A stretch of DNA of 6,600 nucleotides from assembly GCA_002415465.1 (NCBI GenBank), contig DHYT01000015.1, positions 221-6,820 on the forward strand. The letters are read 5' to 3'. The first letter of the stretch is position 1; each line of letters begins with the position of its first letter. Positions 1 to 6,600 of this stretch are shown here, piece after piece. Made by a program: the position numbers and the translations under genes. This DNA is from Desulfobulbaceae bacterium UBA5123 (lineage in GTDB: Bacteria > Desulfobacterota > Desulfobulbia > Desulfobulbales > UBA5123). The notes under the pieces were generated by a model. It was not told the origin of the DNA. It ran no database searches and worked only from the letters and a program-made list of their open reading frames with translations.

Positions 1-786
1 ATCAACGCCATCCGTCTGGCCCGGCCCAAGGTCAAGGCGGTTTACCGCCACAACGAGATGGCGGACCTGGAGGCCCGGTTGCGGGAACTGGTCGGGCAGG
101 TGCAGCGGGTGCTGGTGGTGACCGACGGCATCTTCAGCATGCGGGGCGACCACGCGCCGCTCGACCGGATCACCGCGCTGTGCCGGCAATACGAAGCGCG
201 CTTCGGGCAGGGGATCATCACCGTGGTCGACGACTCGCACGGGGTGGGCGTGTTCGGGGAGAGCGGGCGGGGAACCGAGGAGCATTGCGGCGCCGCCGCC
301 GATATCCTGATCGGCACCCTGGGCAAGGCGTTCGGGGTCAACGGCGGCTATCTGGCGGCCGGCGAAACGCTGATCCGCTACCTGCGGGAAACAGCCCCCC
401 TCTATATCTACTCCAATCCCATCACCCCGGCCGAGGCGGCCGCCGCCCTCTGCGCCGTCGATATCGTCGACAGCGGCGAGGGCTGGCGGCTGCTTGCGCA
501 TCTGCGGGCGATGACCGTTCGGCTGGAAAACGGCCTTGCCGCCCTCGGCCGGGAGTTCCTGCCCGGCCCGCATCCCATCGTGCCGCTGCTGGTCCGCGAC
601 ACCGCTCGCGCCGCGCAACTGGTGGCTTTTCTTTTCTCTCGAAAGATCCTCGTCACCGGCATCACATTTCCGGTGGTCCCCCGTGGCGAGGAGGAGATCC
701 GTTTCCAGGTCAACGCCTGCCATACCGAGGCGGACATCGAGTCGGTGCTGGCGGCATTGCGGGATTTTGGGGCACAGGACGCTTGA
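1..786 (+). CDS. PLP-dependent alpha-oxoamine synthase, glycine C-acetyltransferase (Kbl)-like, 5'-truncated by window edge
   Basis: The frame is open from base 1 and ends with TGA at 784-786, giving the last 261 residues. Kbl enzymes are near 400 residues, so roughly 135 N-terminal residues lie outside the window. In window numbering, TDGIFSMRGD (41-50), the cofactor-contacting DDSHGVG (77-83) followed by GESGRGTEEH (86-95), and GTLGKAFG (105-112) with the presumed Schiff-base lysine K109 are hallmarks of the alpha-oxoamine synthase family (Kbl, BioF, HemA). The DDSH...GRGTEEHC stretch and the C-terminal RFQVNACHTEADIE resemble 2-amino-3-ketobutyrate CoA ligase most. That cytoplasmic enzyme interconverts glycine plus acetyl-CoA and 2-amino-3-oxobutyrate in threonine breakdown. 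The loop after the lysine reads GVNGGY where Kbl has roughly GGASGGY, so the acyl or amino-acid substrate may differ. No threonine dehydrogenase gene is visible in the window; the upstream side cannot be seen. BioF or another oxoamine synthase is the main alternative. Family is confident, exact substrate is not. Confidence 0.85.
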   Translation: MNAIRLARPKVKAVYRHNEMADLEARLRELVGQVQRVLVVTDGIFSMRGDHAPLDRITALCRQYEARFGQGIITVVDDSHGVGVFGESGRGTEEHCGAAADILIGTLGKAFGVNGGYLAAGETLIRYLRETAPLYIYSNPITPAEAAAALCAVDIVDSGEGWRLLAHLRAMTVRLENGLAALGREFLPGPHPIVPLLVRDTARAAQLVAFLFSRKILVTGITFPVVPRGEEEIRFQVNACHTEADIESVLAALRDFGAQDA

Positions 787-857
787 GCCTGCGGCCGGTC
801 ATGGATTGTTTGCGCAGAGAGCGCAGCTGGCTGAATCTTTGCGGGCGGGTTTAGTTT

Positions 858-888
858 TTGTGGAGAAAATGTTGTTTATGTTTATATT
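858..888 (+). promoter_or_regulatory. weak sigma70-like promoter candidate in AT-rich spacer
   Basis: The 787-972 spacer between the oxoamine synthase and the phosphatase contains the only clearly AT-rich patch in this GC-rich window (about 851-890). Within it, TTGTGG (858-863) could be a -35 box and TATATT (883-888) a -10 box. The spacing is 19 bp, longer than ideal. Its position ahead of the phosphatase-cyclase gene pair makes a promoter plausible, but the match is poor and no operator-like palindrome stands out. Confidence 0.25.
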
Positions 889-956
889 GCCCTAGGAGTG
901 GGTTTATGCGAGTGCTGGCGGATGGCTTTGGCATGCGCCACGGTAAAGATGATCTG

Positions 957-963
957 AAGGAGG
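957..963 (+). promoter_or_regulatory. Shine-Dalgarno sequence of the histidine phosphatase gene
   Basis: AAGGAGG is a near-perfect anti-16S match. It lies 6 nt before a GTG at 970 and 9 nt before an ATG at 973, both in the phosphatase frame. An in-frame TGA at 955-957 rules out any start further upstream. The ATG is preferred on codon type; the alternative would add only one residue. Confidence 0.75.
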
Positions 964-972
964 CGAAGAGTG

Positions 973-1608
973 ATGCGGAGCAGATGGTTGGGGTGGATGG
1001 CGTGGGCGCTGGCGTTGATGTTGTGCGCGAGCAGCGCGGCGACCGCCGAAGAGAAGCATTTTGAGGTGAAACAGGCCGTCGCGGCAATTATTCCGCAGCT
1101 TCAGGCGGGCGGCTTTGTCCTGTATATGCGGCATGGGCCCACCGATACCACCAAGCCCGACCGGGTGCCCACGGTTGACCTGAATGACTGCTCCACCCAG
1201 CGGCCGCTCACCGAGGCGGGCCGGCAGTTGGCGGCACGGGTGGGGGCGGCGATCAAAAAGGCCGGGATTCCGGTGGGCGAGGTGCATGCGAGCCCCATGT
1301 GCCGGACCAAGGAAACCGCCGAGGCGGCTTTCGGCAGATACCAGGTCGATCAATATCTGATGTACACCTCCAACCTGACCGCGGCCGAAAAGGTGCCCCG
1401 GATCGCCAATCCCCGCCGCTTGCTGTCGACGCCGGTTGCCGCCGGCGCCAACCGGGTGATCGTCGCCCATGCCCCCAACCTGATGGACGTGATCGGCTAT
1501 TTCCCCAAGCCGGAGGCGGTGGTTGTCGTCTTCAAGCCCCTTGGTGACAAGGGCTTTGAGTATGTCGCCACCATCTTTCCGGAGCAGTGGGCGGAACTGG
1601 TGCCGTAA
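973..1608 (+). CDS. exported histidine phosphatase family protein
   Basis: The protein has 211 residues from ATG 973 (212 from GTG 970). Residues 1-26 form a signal peptide: MRSR, a hydrophobic run WLGWMAWALALMLCA, then a probable cleavage site after SSAATA, so the product should be periplasmic. The mature part carries histidine phosphatase hallmarks: YMRHGPTD with the phospho-accepting H54 in the R53-H54-G55 triad, QRPLTEAGRQLA (76-87), SPMCRTKETA (108-117) supplying the second arginine R111, and VAHAPNL with H166. These enzymes remove phosphate through a phosphohistidine intermediate. The QR-LTEAGR and SPMCR-TA pattern fits the short secreted branch (broadly similar to Ais-type proteins) rather than cofactor-dependent phosphoglycerate mutases. 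The substrate cannot be read from sequence. C8 of the LMLC segment does not form a proper lipobox. The stop is 3 nt before the cyclase gene, so the two are probably cotranscribed. A fossil of a second copy of its C-terminus lies at 3003-3059. Confidence 0.88.
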   Translation: MRSRWLGWMAWALALMLCASSAATAEEKHFEVKQAVAAIIPQLQAGGFVLYMRHGPTDTTKPDRVPTVDLNDCSTQRPLTEAGRQLAARVGAAIKKAGIPVGEVHASPMCRTKETAEAAFGRYQVDQYLMYTSNLTAAEKVPRIANPRRLLSTPVAAGANRVIVAHAPNLMDVIGYFPKPEAVVVVFKPLGDKGFEYVATIFPEQWAELVP

Positions 1609-1611
1609 TTT

Positions 1612-2976
1612 ATGACCGGCGCGCGCCCCCCCGGTGGGAACAACTCCGCTTCGCGCCCAAGGGCGCGCCGGAGTTTTCTGTTGCTTATCCTCCTGCCGAT
1701 GGTGCTGGTTTCCATGCTCGGCGGTCTTGTTGCCACCTGGTCGCTCTATTCCCTGCGGGCGGAAAATCGCAACCGCCACCAGCATGAGCGTCAGGATTTG
1801 CAAGTCTTGATCGACTCCGCGCAACTGGGCGAGGAGATGGCGGTTGTCCACCAGTTGGTGGCGCAGAGCCTGAAAGCGGCGGCAGCCGGGGAGCTTGACG
1901 AAGCGGCGCTTTACGGCCGGCATACCGAGATCGTCGAGATTCTCGCTGCCCTGGGGAAACGGACGCGGCTCTTGAGCAGGCAGCAGCATGTGCTGGAGAT
2001 CGGTGCGGACAGCGCGCGCCTGTTGGTGGAGGATTTTGACAACTATCGCAATTTCGTGGTGATGGCCACCGACATCGCCGCCATCGATCCGGCCACGGCG
2101 GCAGGCTATATCGGCAAGGCGCATGGGTATTTTGTTGATTTTGTCAAACGGCGGCAGGCCATTACCGCCATGATTTCCGATGTCGCCCTGGCGCATGTCG
2201 ACAAAGGGGCCGTGGTCATCGCCAAGACGATTGTGCTGGTGCTGGCGATCAGCGGCGTGGTCGGCGTGTTGATGCTGGCGCTGGCGGTGGCTTCGGGCCG
2301 GTTTTTGAGCCTGCGCCTGACCGCCATTGCCGACGCCCTGCGGTTGCTGTCCGGGCTGTCCGGGAAGCCGCCGCCGCTGCCCGACATGGAAAGGATGCGA
2401 AACACCGGTTTTGGTGAGTTCAAGGAGATGGCGGCGGCGGTACTCGCCTTTCGCACCGCGATCCAGGAGCGGCATCGGGCCGAAGAGAAATCGGTTACCG
2501 ATGAATTGACCGGGCTGCGCAATCGCCGCTTCCTGATGACCCGTTTCCGTGAGGAGTTTGAGCGAACCCGGCGGGGCGGCAGCGTTCTGGGCTTTTTGAT
2601 GATCGACCTCGATCATTTCAAGAATATCAACGACACCTGTGGCCATCCCTTTGGCGATCTGGTGTTGCAGCGGGTCGCCCAATCCCTACAGGGGATGCTT
2701 CGTGAGTATGATGTCGCCGGCCGATACGGCGGCGAGGAATTTGCCGTGGTGGCGAGCGGCGGCTCAAACAGCGACCTGCTTGCCCTGGCCGAACGCATCC
2801 GAAAGGCCATCGAAGAGTTGGAGATCCGGGAGGGATCGGTTTCCGTGCGGGTGACCATCAGTGTTGGCGTTGCGGTTTCAGCCTTAGGCGACAGCCGGGA
2901 AACCCTGCTCAAGCGGGCCGATACCGCTCTCTATCAGGCAAAGAGCGAGGGGCGCAACCGGACGGTGCTCCTCTAG
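1612..2976 (+). CDS. membrane-bound diguanylate cyclase with periplasmic sensor and HAMP-like linker
   Basis: The protein has 454 residues. Order: short basic N-terminus, TM1 about 21-43, a mostly helical periplasmic sensor about 45-200, TM2 about 203-227, a HAMP-like linker about 228-285, a short signalling helix, and GGDEF about 294-454. The GGDEF domain looks active: [10 protein letters not shown] (297-306), the metal-binding [10 protein letters not shown] (332-341), GHPFGD (344-349) and the signature GGEEF (373-377). R364 and D367 form the RxxD I-site five residues before the signature, which in this family allows product inhibition. It should convert two GTP into c-di-GMP in the cytoplasm in response to a periplasmic or membrane signal. 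No strong Shine-Dalgarno precedes ATG 1612; the start is 3 nt after the phosphatase stop, so translational coupling is likely. The start is supported by the similar N-terminal extension in the paralogous kinase. The first 292 residues are paralogous to the kinase N-terminus. No recognised ligand-binding family was identified for the sensor. Confidence 0.93.
   Translation: MTGARPPGGNNSASRPRARRSFLLLILLPMVLVSMLGGLVATWSLYSLRAENRNRHQHERQDLQVLIDSAQLGEEMAVVHQLVAQSLKAAAAGELDEAALYGRHTEIVEILAALGKRTRLLSRQQHVLEIGADSARLLVEDFDNYRNFVVMATDIAAIDPATAAGYIGKAHGYFVDFVKRRQAITAMISDVALAHVDKGAVVIAKTIVLVLAISGVVGVLMLALAVASGRFLSLRLTAIADALRLLSGLSGKPPPLPDMERMRNTGFGEFKEMAAAVLAFRTAIQERHRAEEKSVTDELTGLRNRRFLMTRFREEFERTRRGGSVLGFLMIDLDHFKNINDTCGHPFGDLVLQRVAQSLQGMLREYDVAGRYGGEEFAVVASGGSNSDLLALAERIRKAIEELEIREGSVSVRVTISVGVAVSALGDSRETLLKRADTALYQAKSEGRNRTVLL
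1663..2487 (+). repeat. sensor module copy A (diverged tandem duplication)
   Basis: Residues 18-292 of the diguanylate cyclase align with residues 20-294 of the hybrid kinase without any insertion or deletion, so matching codons are exactly 1,450 bp apart. Hand counting gives 163 identities in 275 positions. The module covers TM1, periplasmic domain, TM2 and the HAMP-like linker. Similarity stops just after the shared AEE near the end of the linker. Confidence 0.92.
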
Positions 2977-3002
2977 CCGGCCAGCGCGCACGGCTGAACC
3001 AT

Positions 3003-3059
3003 TACCATGTCGCCACGATTATCCCCGATCAGTGGCCGGATTCGGTGAAGAAGTCATGA
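3003..3059 (+). pseudogene. remnant C-terminal tail of a second histidine phosphatase
   Basis: Reading from 3003 with the stop TGA at 3057-3059 gives [18 protein letters not shown]. The end of the intact phosphatase reads EYVATIFPEQWAELVP. Over the 12 codons 3006-3041 against 1561-1596, 7 residues are identical, two more are E/D exchanges, and 27 of 36 bases match by hand count. No start codon, RHG motif or other phosphatase body precedes it: the cyclase gene ends at 2976. The stop overlaps the kinase start as ATGA (3056-3059), echoing the close phosphatase-cyclase junction. It is therefore read as the leftover of a duplicated phosphatase gene whose body was deleted. The exact left border is uncertain, because similarity fades upstream of about 3003. 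Confidence 0.75.
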
Positions 3060-6000
3060 AGTACATATCCCCCGCTGAGCCCGCCCCGCATTGCTCCGCC
3101 ACCAAACCGCGAATGCGCCGGACCTTTCTGCTGCTCTTTCTTCTGCCGGTGTTGCTTGCCGCGTTCGTGGGCACCATGGTCACCCTCTGGTCACTCAACT
3201 CACTGCGTTGGGAGAACCGGCAGCGGCATGCCGAGACGCGGGCGGATCTGCAGATCGTCCTGGAGGCCGCCCAACTGGGCGAGCAGATGGCGAAAATGCA
3301 CCAGCTCTCGGCCCGCAGCCTCAAGGGCGCCGCGGCCGGCGAGCTTGACGAGGAGGCGATCTACCGCATTCACTCCGAGATCGTCGACAGCTTGGCCGAG
3401 CTGGACGAGCGGACCACCGCCCTGGCCAAGGCCCCGCATGTGGTGGAGGCGGGCGGCGAGGATGCCCGGATCATGGTCGAGGATTTTGCCGGCTATCGCA
3501 ACTTCATGGTGATGGCCACCGATATCGCCGCCATCGATCCCGCCACTGCCGCCGGCTATATCGACAAGGCCCAGGCGAATTTCGTTGATTTTGTCAAGCG
3601 GCGGCATGCCGTTGTCGCCCGCATTGCCGAGGCGACCATCCGGCACGACGACGAAGGGTTTGCGGCCTACGAGAAGGTCTTCCGATGGGTGATGGCGGTG
3701 AGCGGGGTTGGGGTGCTGGTGATGCTGCTGCTGGCGCTGGGGTCGGGGCGTTTCATGAGCCGGCGGTTGACCGCGGTTGCCGACGCCTTGCGTCTGATGG
3801 CCAACCAGACCGGGATGCCGCCCGCCCTGCCGGGCATGGAACGGATGCAACAGGCAGGTTTTTGCGAGTTGCGGGAGATGGCGGCGGCGGTGCTCGCCTT
3901 CCGCAAGGCGATCCAGGCGCGGTGTCAGGCCGAGGAGGAGTTGCGGAAACTCTCCCTGGCCGTGGAGCAGAGCCCGAGCAGCATCGTCATCATCGATCTG
4001 GACGGCAAGATCGAATATGTCAACGCGGCCTTTGTTGCGGCCACCGGCTACCCGGCCGGGGAGGCCATCGGCAAGAGCCCGCGCATCCTCTATTCCGGCA
4101 AGACCCCCACCGCAACCTACGACGAGATGTGGAGCGTTCTCACCGCCGGCCGGACCTGGCGCGGCGAGTTGATCAATCAGGATCGGGAGGGCCGCGAGTA
4201 CATCGACCTGGCGCTGGTGTCGCCGGTTCGGCAAGCGGACGGCCGCGTTTCGCACTATCTGCTCATCAGCGAGGATATCACCGAACGCAAGGCGCTGGCC
4301 GAGGAACTCGAACAGCATCGGCGCCATCTCGAAGAGCTGGTGCAGGTGAAAACGGCCAAGCTGCGCGCCAGCGAAGAAAGTCTGAAACAGGCGCAGGAGA
4401 TCGCCCATCTCGGCAACTGGGAGTGCGATATGGCAACCAACACCATGACCTGGTCCGATGAGATCTATCGGATCTTCGGCTGGGAGCCGCAGGGTATTGC
4501 CGCCGATTACGATGGTTTTCTGGCTGTCGTCCATCCGGAAGATCGCGAACTGGTGCAGGAGGCGCTGGACAATGCGGTGCGGACTCCCAAGGCAAAATAT
4601 GCGGTCGAGCATCGGTTGCTGCGGGAGGATGGCTCGGAGCGCATTGTCCAGCAGCGCGGCCTGGTTGTCCGCGACGAGAGCGGCAGGCCGGTGCGGATGC
4701 TGGGGATTGTGCTCGACATCACCGAGCAGGAAAAGGCCAGGGAGGATCTGGAGCTCTACCGGCTGATGATCGAGAAAACCGCCGATCCGGTCTTCCTCAT
4801 CGATATCGAGGACGGGTTCCGGATGGCCTATGTCAACGAGGCGGCGGTCCGTCACTACGGCGCGCCGCGGGAAGAGATCCTCTCCTGGCGGATACCGGAC
4901 TGGGATCCCAACTTCGCCATCGACGATCTGGACGCCCATCTGGCGCAGATGCGGGCGCATCCCGGTCTGGTGATTGAAACCATGCATCGGGTCAAGGGCG
5001 GCGAACTGGTGCCGGTGGAGGTCTCCCTGAACCTCACCACCTACAAGGGCAGGCTCTGTCATTTCGGGTATTTCAAGAATATCTCGGTCCGTAAGGAGAT
5101 CGAGCAGAAACTGCGCGAGGCCAAGGAGCAGGCGGAGGCGGCGGCCCGGCTCAAATCGGAGTTTCTTGCCAACATGAGTCATGAGATCAGGACGCCGATG
5201 AACGCGGTGATCAACCTGACCCGGCTGGTGCTGCAGACCGATCTTGTCGGGCGGCAGCGCGATTACATGGAGAAGGTGCTGCGGAGCGGGCGGCAGCTTC
5301 TGCACATCATCAACGATATCCTTGATTTTTCGAAGATCGAGGCGGGCAAGATGACCATCGAGCCCACCCCGTTTGCGCTCACCGAGCTGCTGACCGACGT
5401 GTCCGGGGTGATCGCTTCGGGGCTTGCCGGCAAGGGGATTGAATTTCTGATCGATCTTGCCCCGGACGTTCCCTGCGAGCTGATCGGCGATTCCATGCGG
5501 TTGCGGCAGGTGCTCAACAATCTGACCGGCAACGCCGTCAAGTTTACCGAACAGGGCGAGGTGGTGCTGGCGGTCAACATGATCGGCCGGGAAGGCGGGC
5601 GGGTGCGGCTGGGGTTTTCCGTGCGGGACACCGGCATCGGCATGACCCCGGAGCAGCAGGCCATGCTGTTCATCCCGTTTCAGCAGGCGGATGCCTCCAT
5701 CTCCCGCCGGTTCGGCGGCACCGGCCTTGGCCTTGCCATCACCCGCAAGCTGGTGCGGCTGATGGGCGGCGATCTGGCGGTGCGCAGCGAGGCGGGCAAG
5801 GGCAGCGAGTTTGCCTTTGCCCTCGACTTTGAGCTGGCGGCCGCCGGCATGACGGGGGAGGGGTATGCCGTCGGCCACGACATCAAGGTTAAACGGGCCC
5901 TGGTGGTTGAGGATAATCCCGCCGCCCGGGAGATCTTCCGCTCCATGTTGACCGCCTTCGGGGTTGAGGTGCAAACGGCGGCCAACGGTCGGGAGGCGTT

Positions 6001-6600
6001 GTTGGCCCTGGAGACGGCAGCGGCCGGCAATGCCCCCTTTGACCTGGTGTTCACCGACTGGCAGATGCCGGAAATGGATGGTTTGGAGCTCGCCTCGCTG
6101 CTGCGTGACCGCCCGCATCCGCGATCGGTTCCCAGGTTGGTGCTGGTGACGGCGCATGGTTCCGAGGCTTTGCGCATAAAAGCCGCGGCGGCCGGTTTCG
6201 AATACGTGATGGACAAACCGGTCAACCCCTCCGAACTGGTTGATTTTCTGGTCGGCGAGGGGGCGGCGCAGCCGCATCATGTTGCCCATGGCAGCCGCCC
6301 GGAGTTATCCGGCGAGCTTCTGAAACGATCCGGGGCAAAGGTGTTGCTGGTGGAGGATAACGAGATCAATCAGGAGATCGCCATGGATATTCTTGGCGAT
6401 ATCGGGCTCAGGGTGCGGGTGGCCGGCAACGGTCTTGAGGCGCTGGCGATTCTGGATGAGGAGTCGTTTGACCTGGTGCTGATGGATCTGCAGATGCCGG
6501 AGATGGACGGCTACGAGGCAACCCGGCGGATTCGTGGGGATGCGCGGTGGCGGAACCTGCCCATCGTGGCGATGACCGCCCACGCCATGAGCGGCGACCG
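3056..6600 (+). CDS. hybrid sensor histidine kinase (sensor-HAMP-PAS3-HisKA-HATPase-REC-REC), 3' end outside window
   Basis: The frame is open for 1,181 codons and runs off the right edge. Order: TM1 about 23-47, periplasmic sensor 48-208, TM2 about 210-229, HAMP-like linker 230-290, PAS1 about 296-411 ([11 protein letters not shown], then an [11 protein letters not shown] segment), a helical linker 412-445, PAS2 about 446-560, PAS3 about 566-682, and a coiled-coil-like helix 683-700. HisKA has [13 protein letters not shown] with phospho-accepting H709. HATPase_c has N826 in [11 protein letters not shown]858 in DTGIGM, and GGTGLGLAI (887-895). REC1 has E952-D953, D1001 in [11 protein letters not shown]1032 and K1054. 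REC2 has E1100-D1101, D1144 in [10 protein letters not shown] and T1174; its lysine lies beyond the window. All catalytic residues seen are intact, so an active autokinase with two receivers is expected; a C-terminal HPt or further domain cannot be excluded. Only a weak GAAGAAG precedes ATG 3056; a matching 20-residue extension in the cyclase paralogue supports this start over ATG 3113. Confidence 0.94.
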   Translation, partial: MKYISPAEPAPHCSATKPRMRRTFLLLFLLPVLLAAFVGTMVTLWSLNSLRWENRQRHAETRADLQIVLEAAQLGEQMAKMHQLSARSLKGAAAGELDEEAIYRIHSEIVDSLAELDERTTALAKAPHVVEAGGEDARIMVEDFAGYRNFMVMATDIAAIDPATAAGYIDKAQANFVDFVKRRHAVVARIAEATIRHDDEGFAAYEKVFRWVMAVSGVGVLVMLLLALGSGRFMSRRLTAVADALRLMANQTGMPPALPGMERMQQAGFCELREMAAAVLAFRKAIQARCQAEEELRKLSLAVEQSPSSIVIIDLDGKIEYVNAAFVAATGYPAGEAIGKSPRILYSGKTPTATYDEMWSVLTAGRTWRGELINQDREGREYIDLALVSPVRQADGRVSHYLLISEDITERKALAEELEQHRRHLEELVQVKTAKLRASEESLKQAQEIAHLGNWECDMATNTMTWSDEIYRIFGWEPQGIAADYDGFLAVVHPEDRELVQEALDNAVRTPKAKYAVEHRLLREDGSERIVQQRGLVVRDESGRPVRMLGIVLDITEQEKAREDLELYRLMIEKTADPVFLIDIEDGFRMAYVNEAAVRHYGAPREEILSWRIPDWDPNFAIDDLDAHLAQMRAHPGLVIETMHRVKGGELVPVEVSLNLTTYKGRLCHFGYFKNISVRKEIEQKLREAKEQAEAAARLKSEFLANMSHEIRTPMNAVINLTRLVLQTDLVGRQRDYMEKVLRSGRQLLHIINDILDFSKIEAGKMTIEPTPFALTELLTDVSGVIASGLAGKGIEFLIDLAPDVPCELIGDSMRLRQVLNNLTGNAVKFTEQGEVVLAVNMIGREGGRVRLGFSVRDTGIGMTPEQQAMLFIPFQQADASISRRFGGTGLGLAITRKLVRLMGGDLAVRSEAGKGSEFAFALDFELAAAGMTGEGYAVGHDIKVKRALVVEDNPAAREIFRSMLTAFGVEVQTAANGREALLALETAAAGNAPFDLVFTDWQMPEMDGLELASLLRDRPHPRSVPRLVLVTAHGSEALRIKAAAAGFEYVMDKPVNPSELVDFLVGEGAAQPHHVAHGSRPELSGELLKRSGAKVLLVEDNEINQEIAMDILGDIGLRVRVAGNGLEALAILDEESFDLVLMDLQMPEMDGYEATRRIRGDARWRNLPIVAMTAHAMSGD
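3113..3937 (+). repeat. sensor module copy B (diverged tandem duplication)
   Basis: This is the partner of the module at 1663-2487. The best conserved part is residues 141-183 of the kinase (3476-3604), where 36 of 43 residues equal the cyclase copy; TM1 is less conserved (17 of 31). After residue 294 the kinase continues into PAS1 while the cyclase continues into GGDEF, and no similarity remains. Confidence 0.92.

Noticed and set aside
811..825. Hairpin TGCGC-AGAGA-GCGCA after the oxoamine synthase, considered as a terminator
   Set aside because: The stem is only 5 bp and no T-run follows it directly; the T-rich patch comes about 25 nt later, so an intrinsic terminator is not supported.
180..854. 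224-codon + strand frame overlapping the oxoamine synthase
   Set aside because: Arginine-rich out-of-frame shadow of a gene with clear PLP-enzyme motifs.
1021..1040. Possible lipoprotein signal at the LMLC segment of the phosphatase
   Set aside because: The residue before the cysteine is leucine, not G/A/S, so it does not fit a lipobox; a normal signal-peptidase I site after SSAATA fits better.
904..2682. Antisense open frame of 592 codons across the phosphatase and cyclase
   Set aside because: Same cause: composition-driven lack of stops opposite two well-supported genes; the translation has no recognisable motif.
3007..3048. ATG at 3007 in the gap between cyclase and kinase as a small gene
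   Set aside because: It yields only 13 codons before a TGA, has no ribosome-binding site, and lies in a different frame from the phosphatase remnant.
3685..4461. 258-codon + strand frame inside the hybrid kinase
   Set aside because: It is an out-of-frame reading of the TM2, HAMP-like and PAS1 region; the product is G/R-rich with no motif, while the kinase frame is continuous.
3200..6289. Very long antisense open frame (1029 codons, - strand) across the hybrid kinase
   Set aside because: The + strand frame shows intact HisKA, HATPase and receiver motifs. The antisense translation is low-complexity, rich in H, P, Q, G and R, as expected when GC-rich codons are read backwards, and has no domain signature.

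Overview
The window comes from a GC-rich Gram-negative bacterium, most likely from Proteobacteria or Desulfobacterota. That placement rests on the exported histidine phosphatase, the membrane-bound GGDEF and hybrid-kinase architecture, and the GC-rich codon usage; it is an inference, not a lineage assignment. All genes supported here lie on the + strand. No tRNA, rRNA, CRISPR array or insertion sequence was seen.

Layout: (1) Positions 1-786 hold the 3' part of a PLP-dependent alpha-oxoamine synthase, closest by eye to glycine C-acetyltransferase (Kbl). (2) A 183-186 bp spacer follows, partly AT-rich, with a weak promoter candidate and a clear Shine-Dalgarno sequence. (3) Positions 973-1608 encode an exported histidine phosphatase. 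(4) Three bases later, 1612-2976 encodes a membrane sensor with a HAMP-like linker and an apparently active GGDEF (diguanylate cyclase) domain. (5) Positions 2977-3055 are a short gap whose right part encodes a recognisable C-terminal tail of a second histidine phosphatase with no body. (6) From 3056 to past the right edge runs a hybrid histidine kinase: sensor, HAMP-like linker, three PAS domains, HisKA, HATPase_c and two receiver domains, the second cut by the window end.

The main observation is that the diguanylate cyclase and the hybrid kinase have paralogous N-terminal halves. About 275 residues align without a gap, 163 of them identical by hand count, at a constant offset of 1,450 bp. 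The phosphatase tail just upstream of the kinase matches the C-terminus of the intact phosphatase that sits just upstream of the cyclase. A phosphatase-sensor cassette was therefore apparently duplicated in tandem. The second phosphatase was then lost except for its last codons, and the two sensor copies now drive different outputs: c-di-GMP synthesis and a phosphorelay.

Working model (inference): the exported phosphatase and the two related periplasmic sensor domains respond to the same or related envelope signals, and the information is split between c-di-GMP and a His-Asp phosphorelay. The oxoamine synthase gene upstream looks unrelated and is separated by the spacer.
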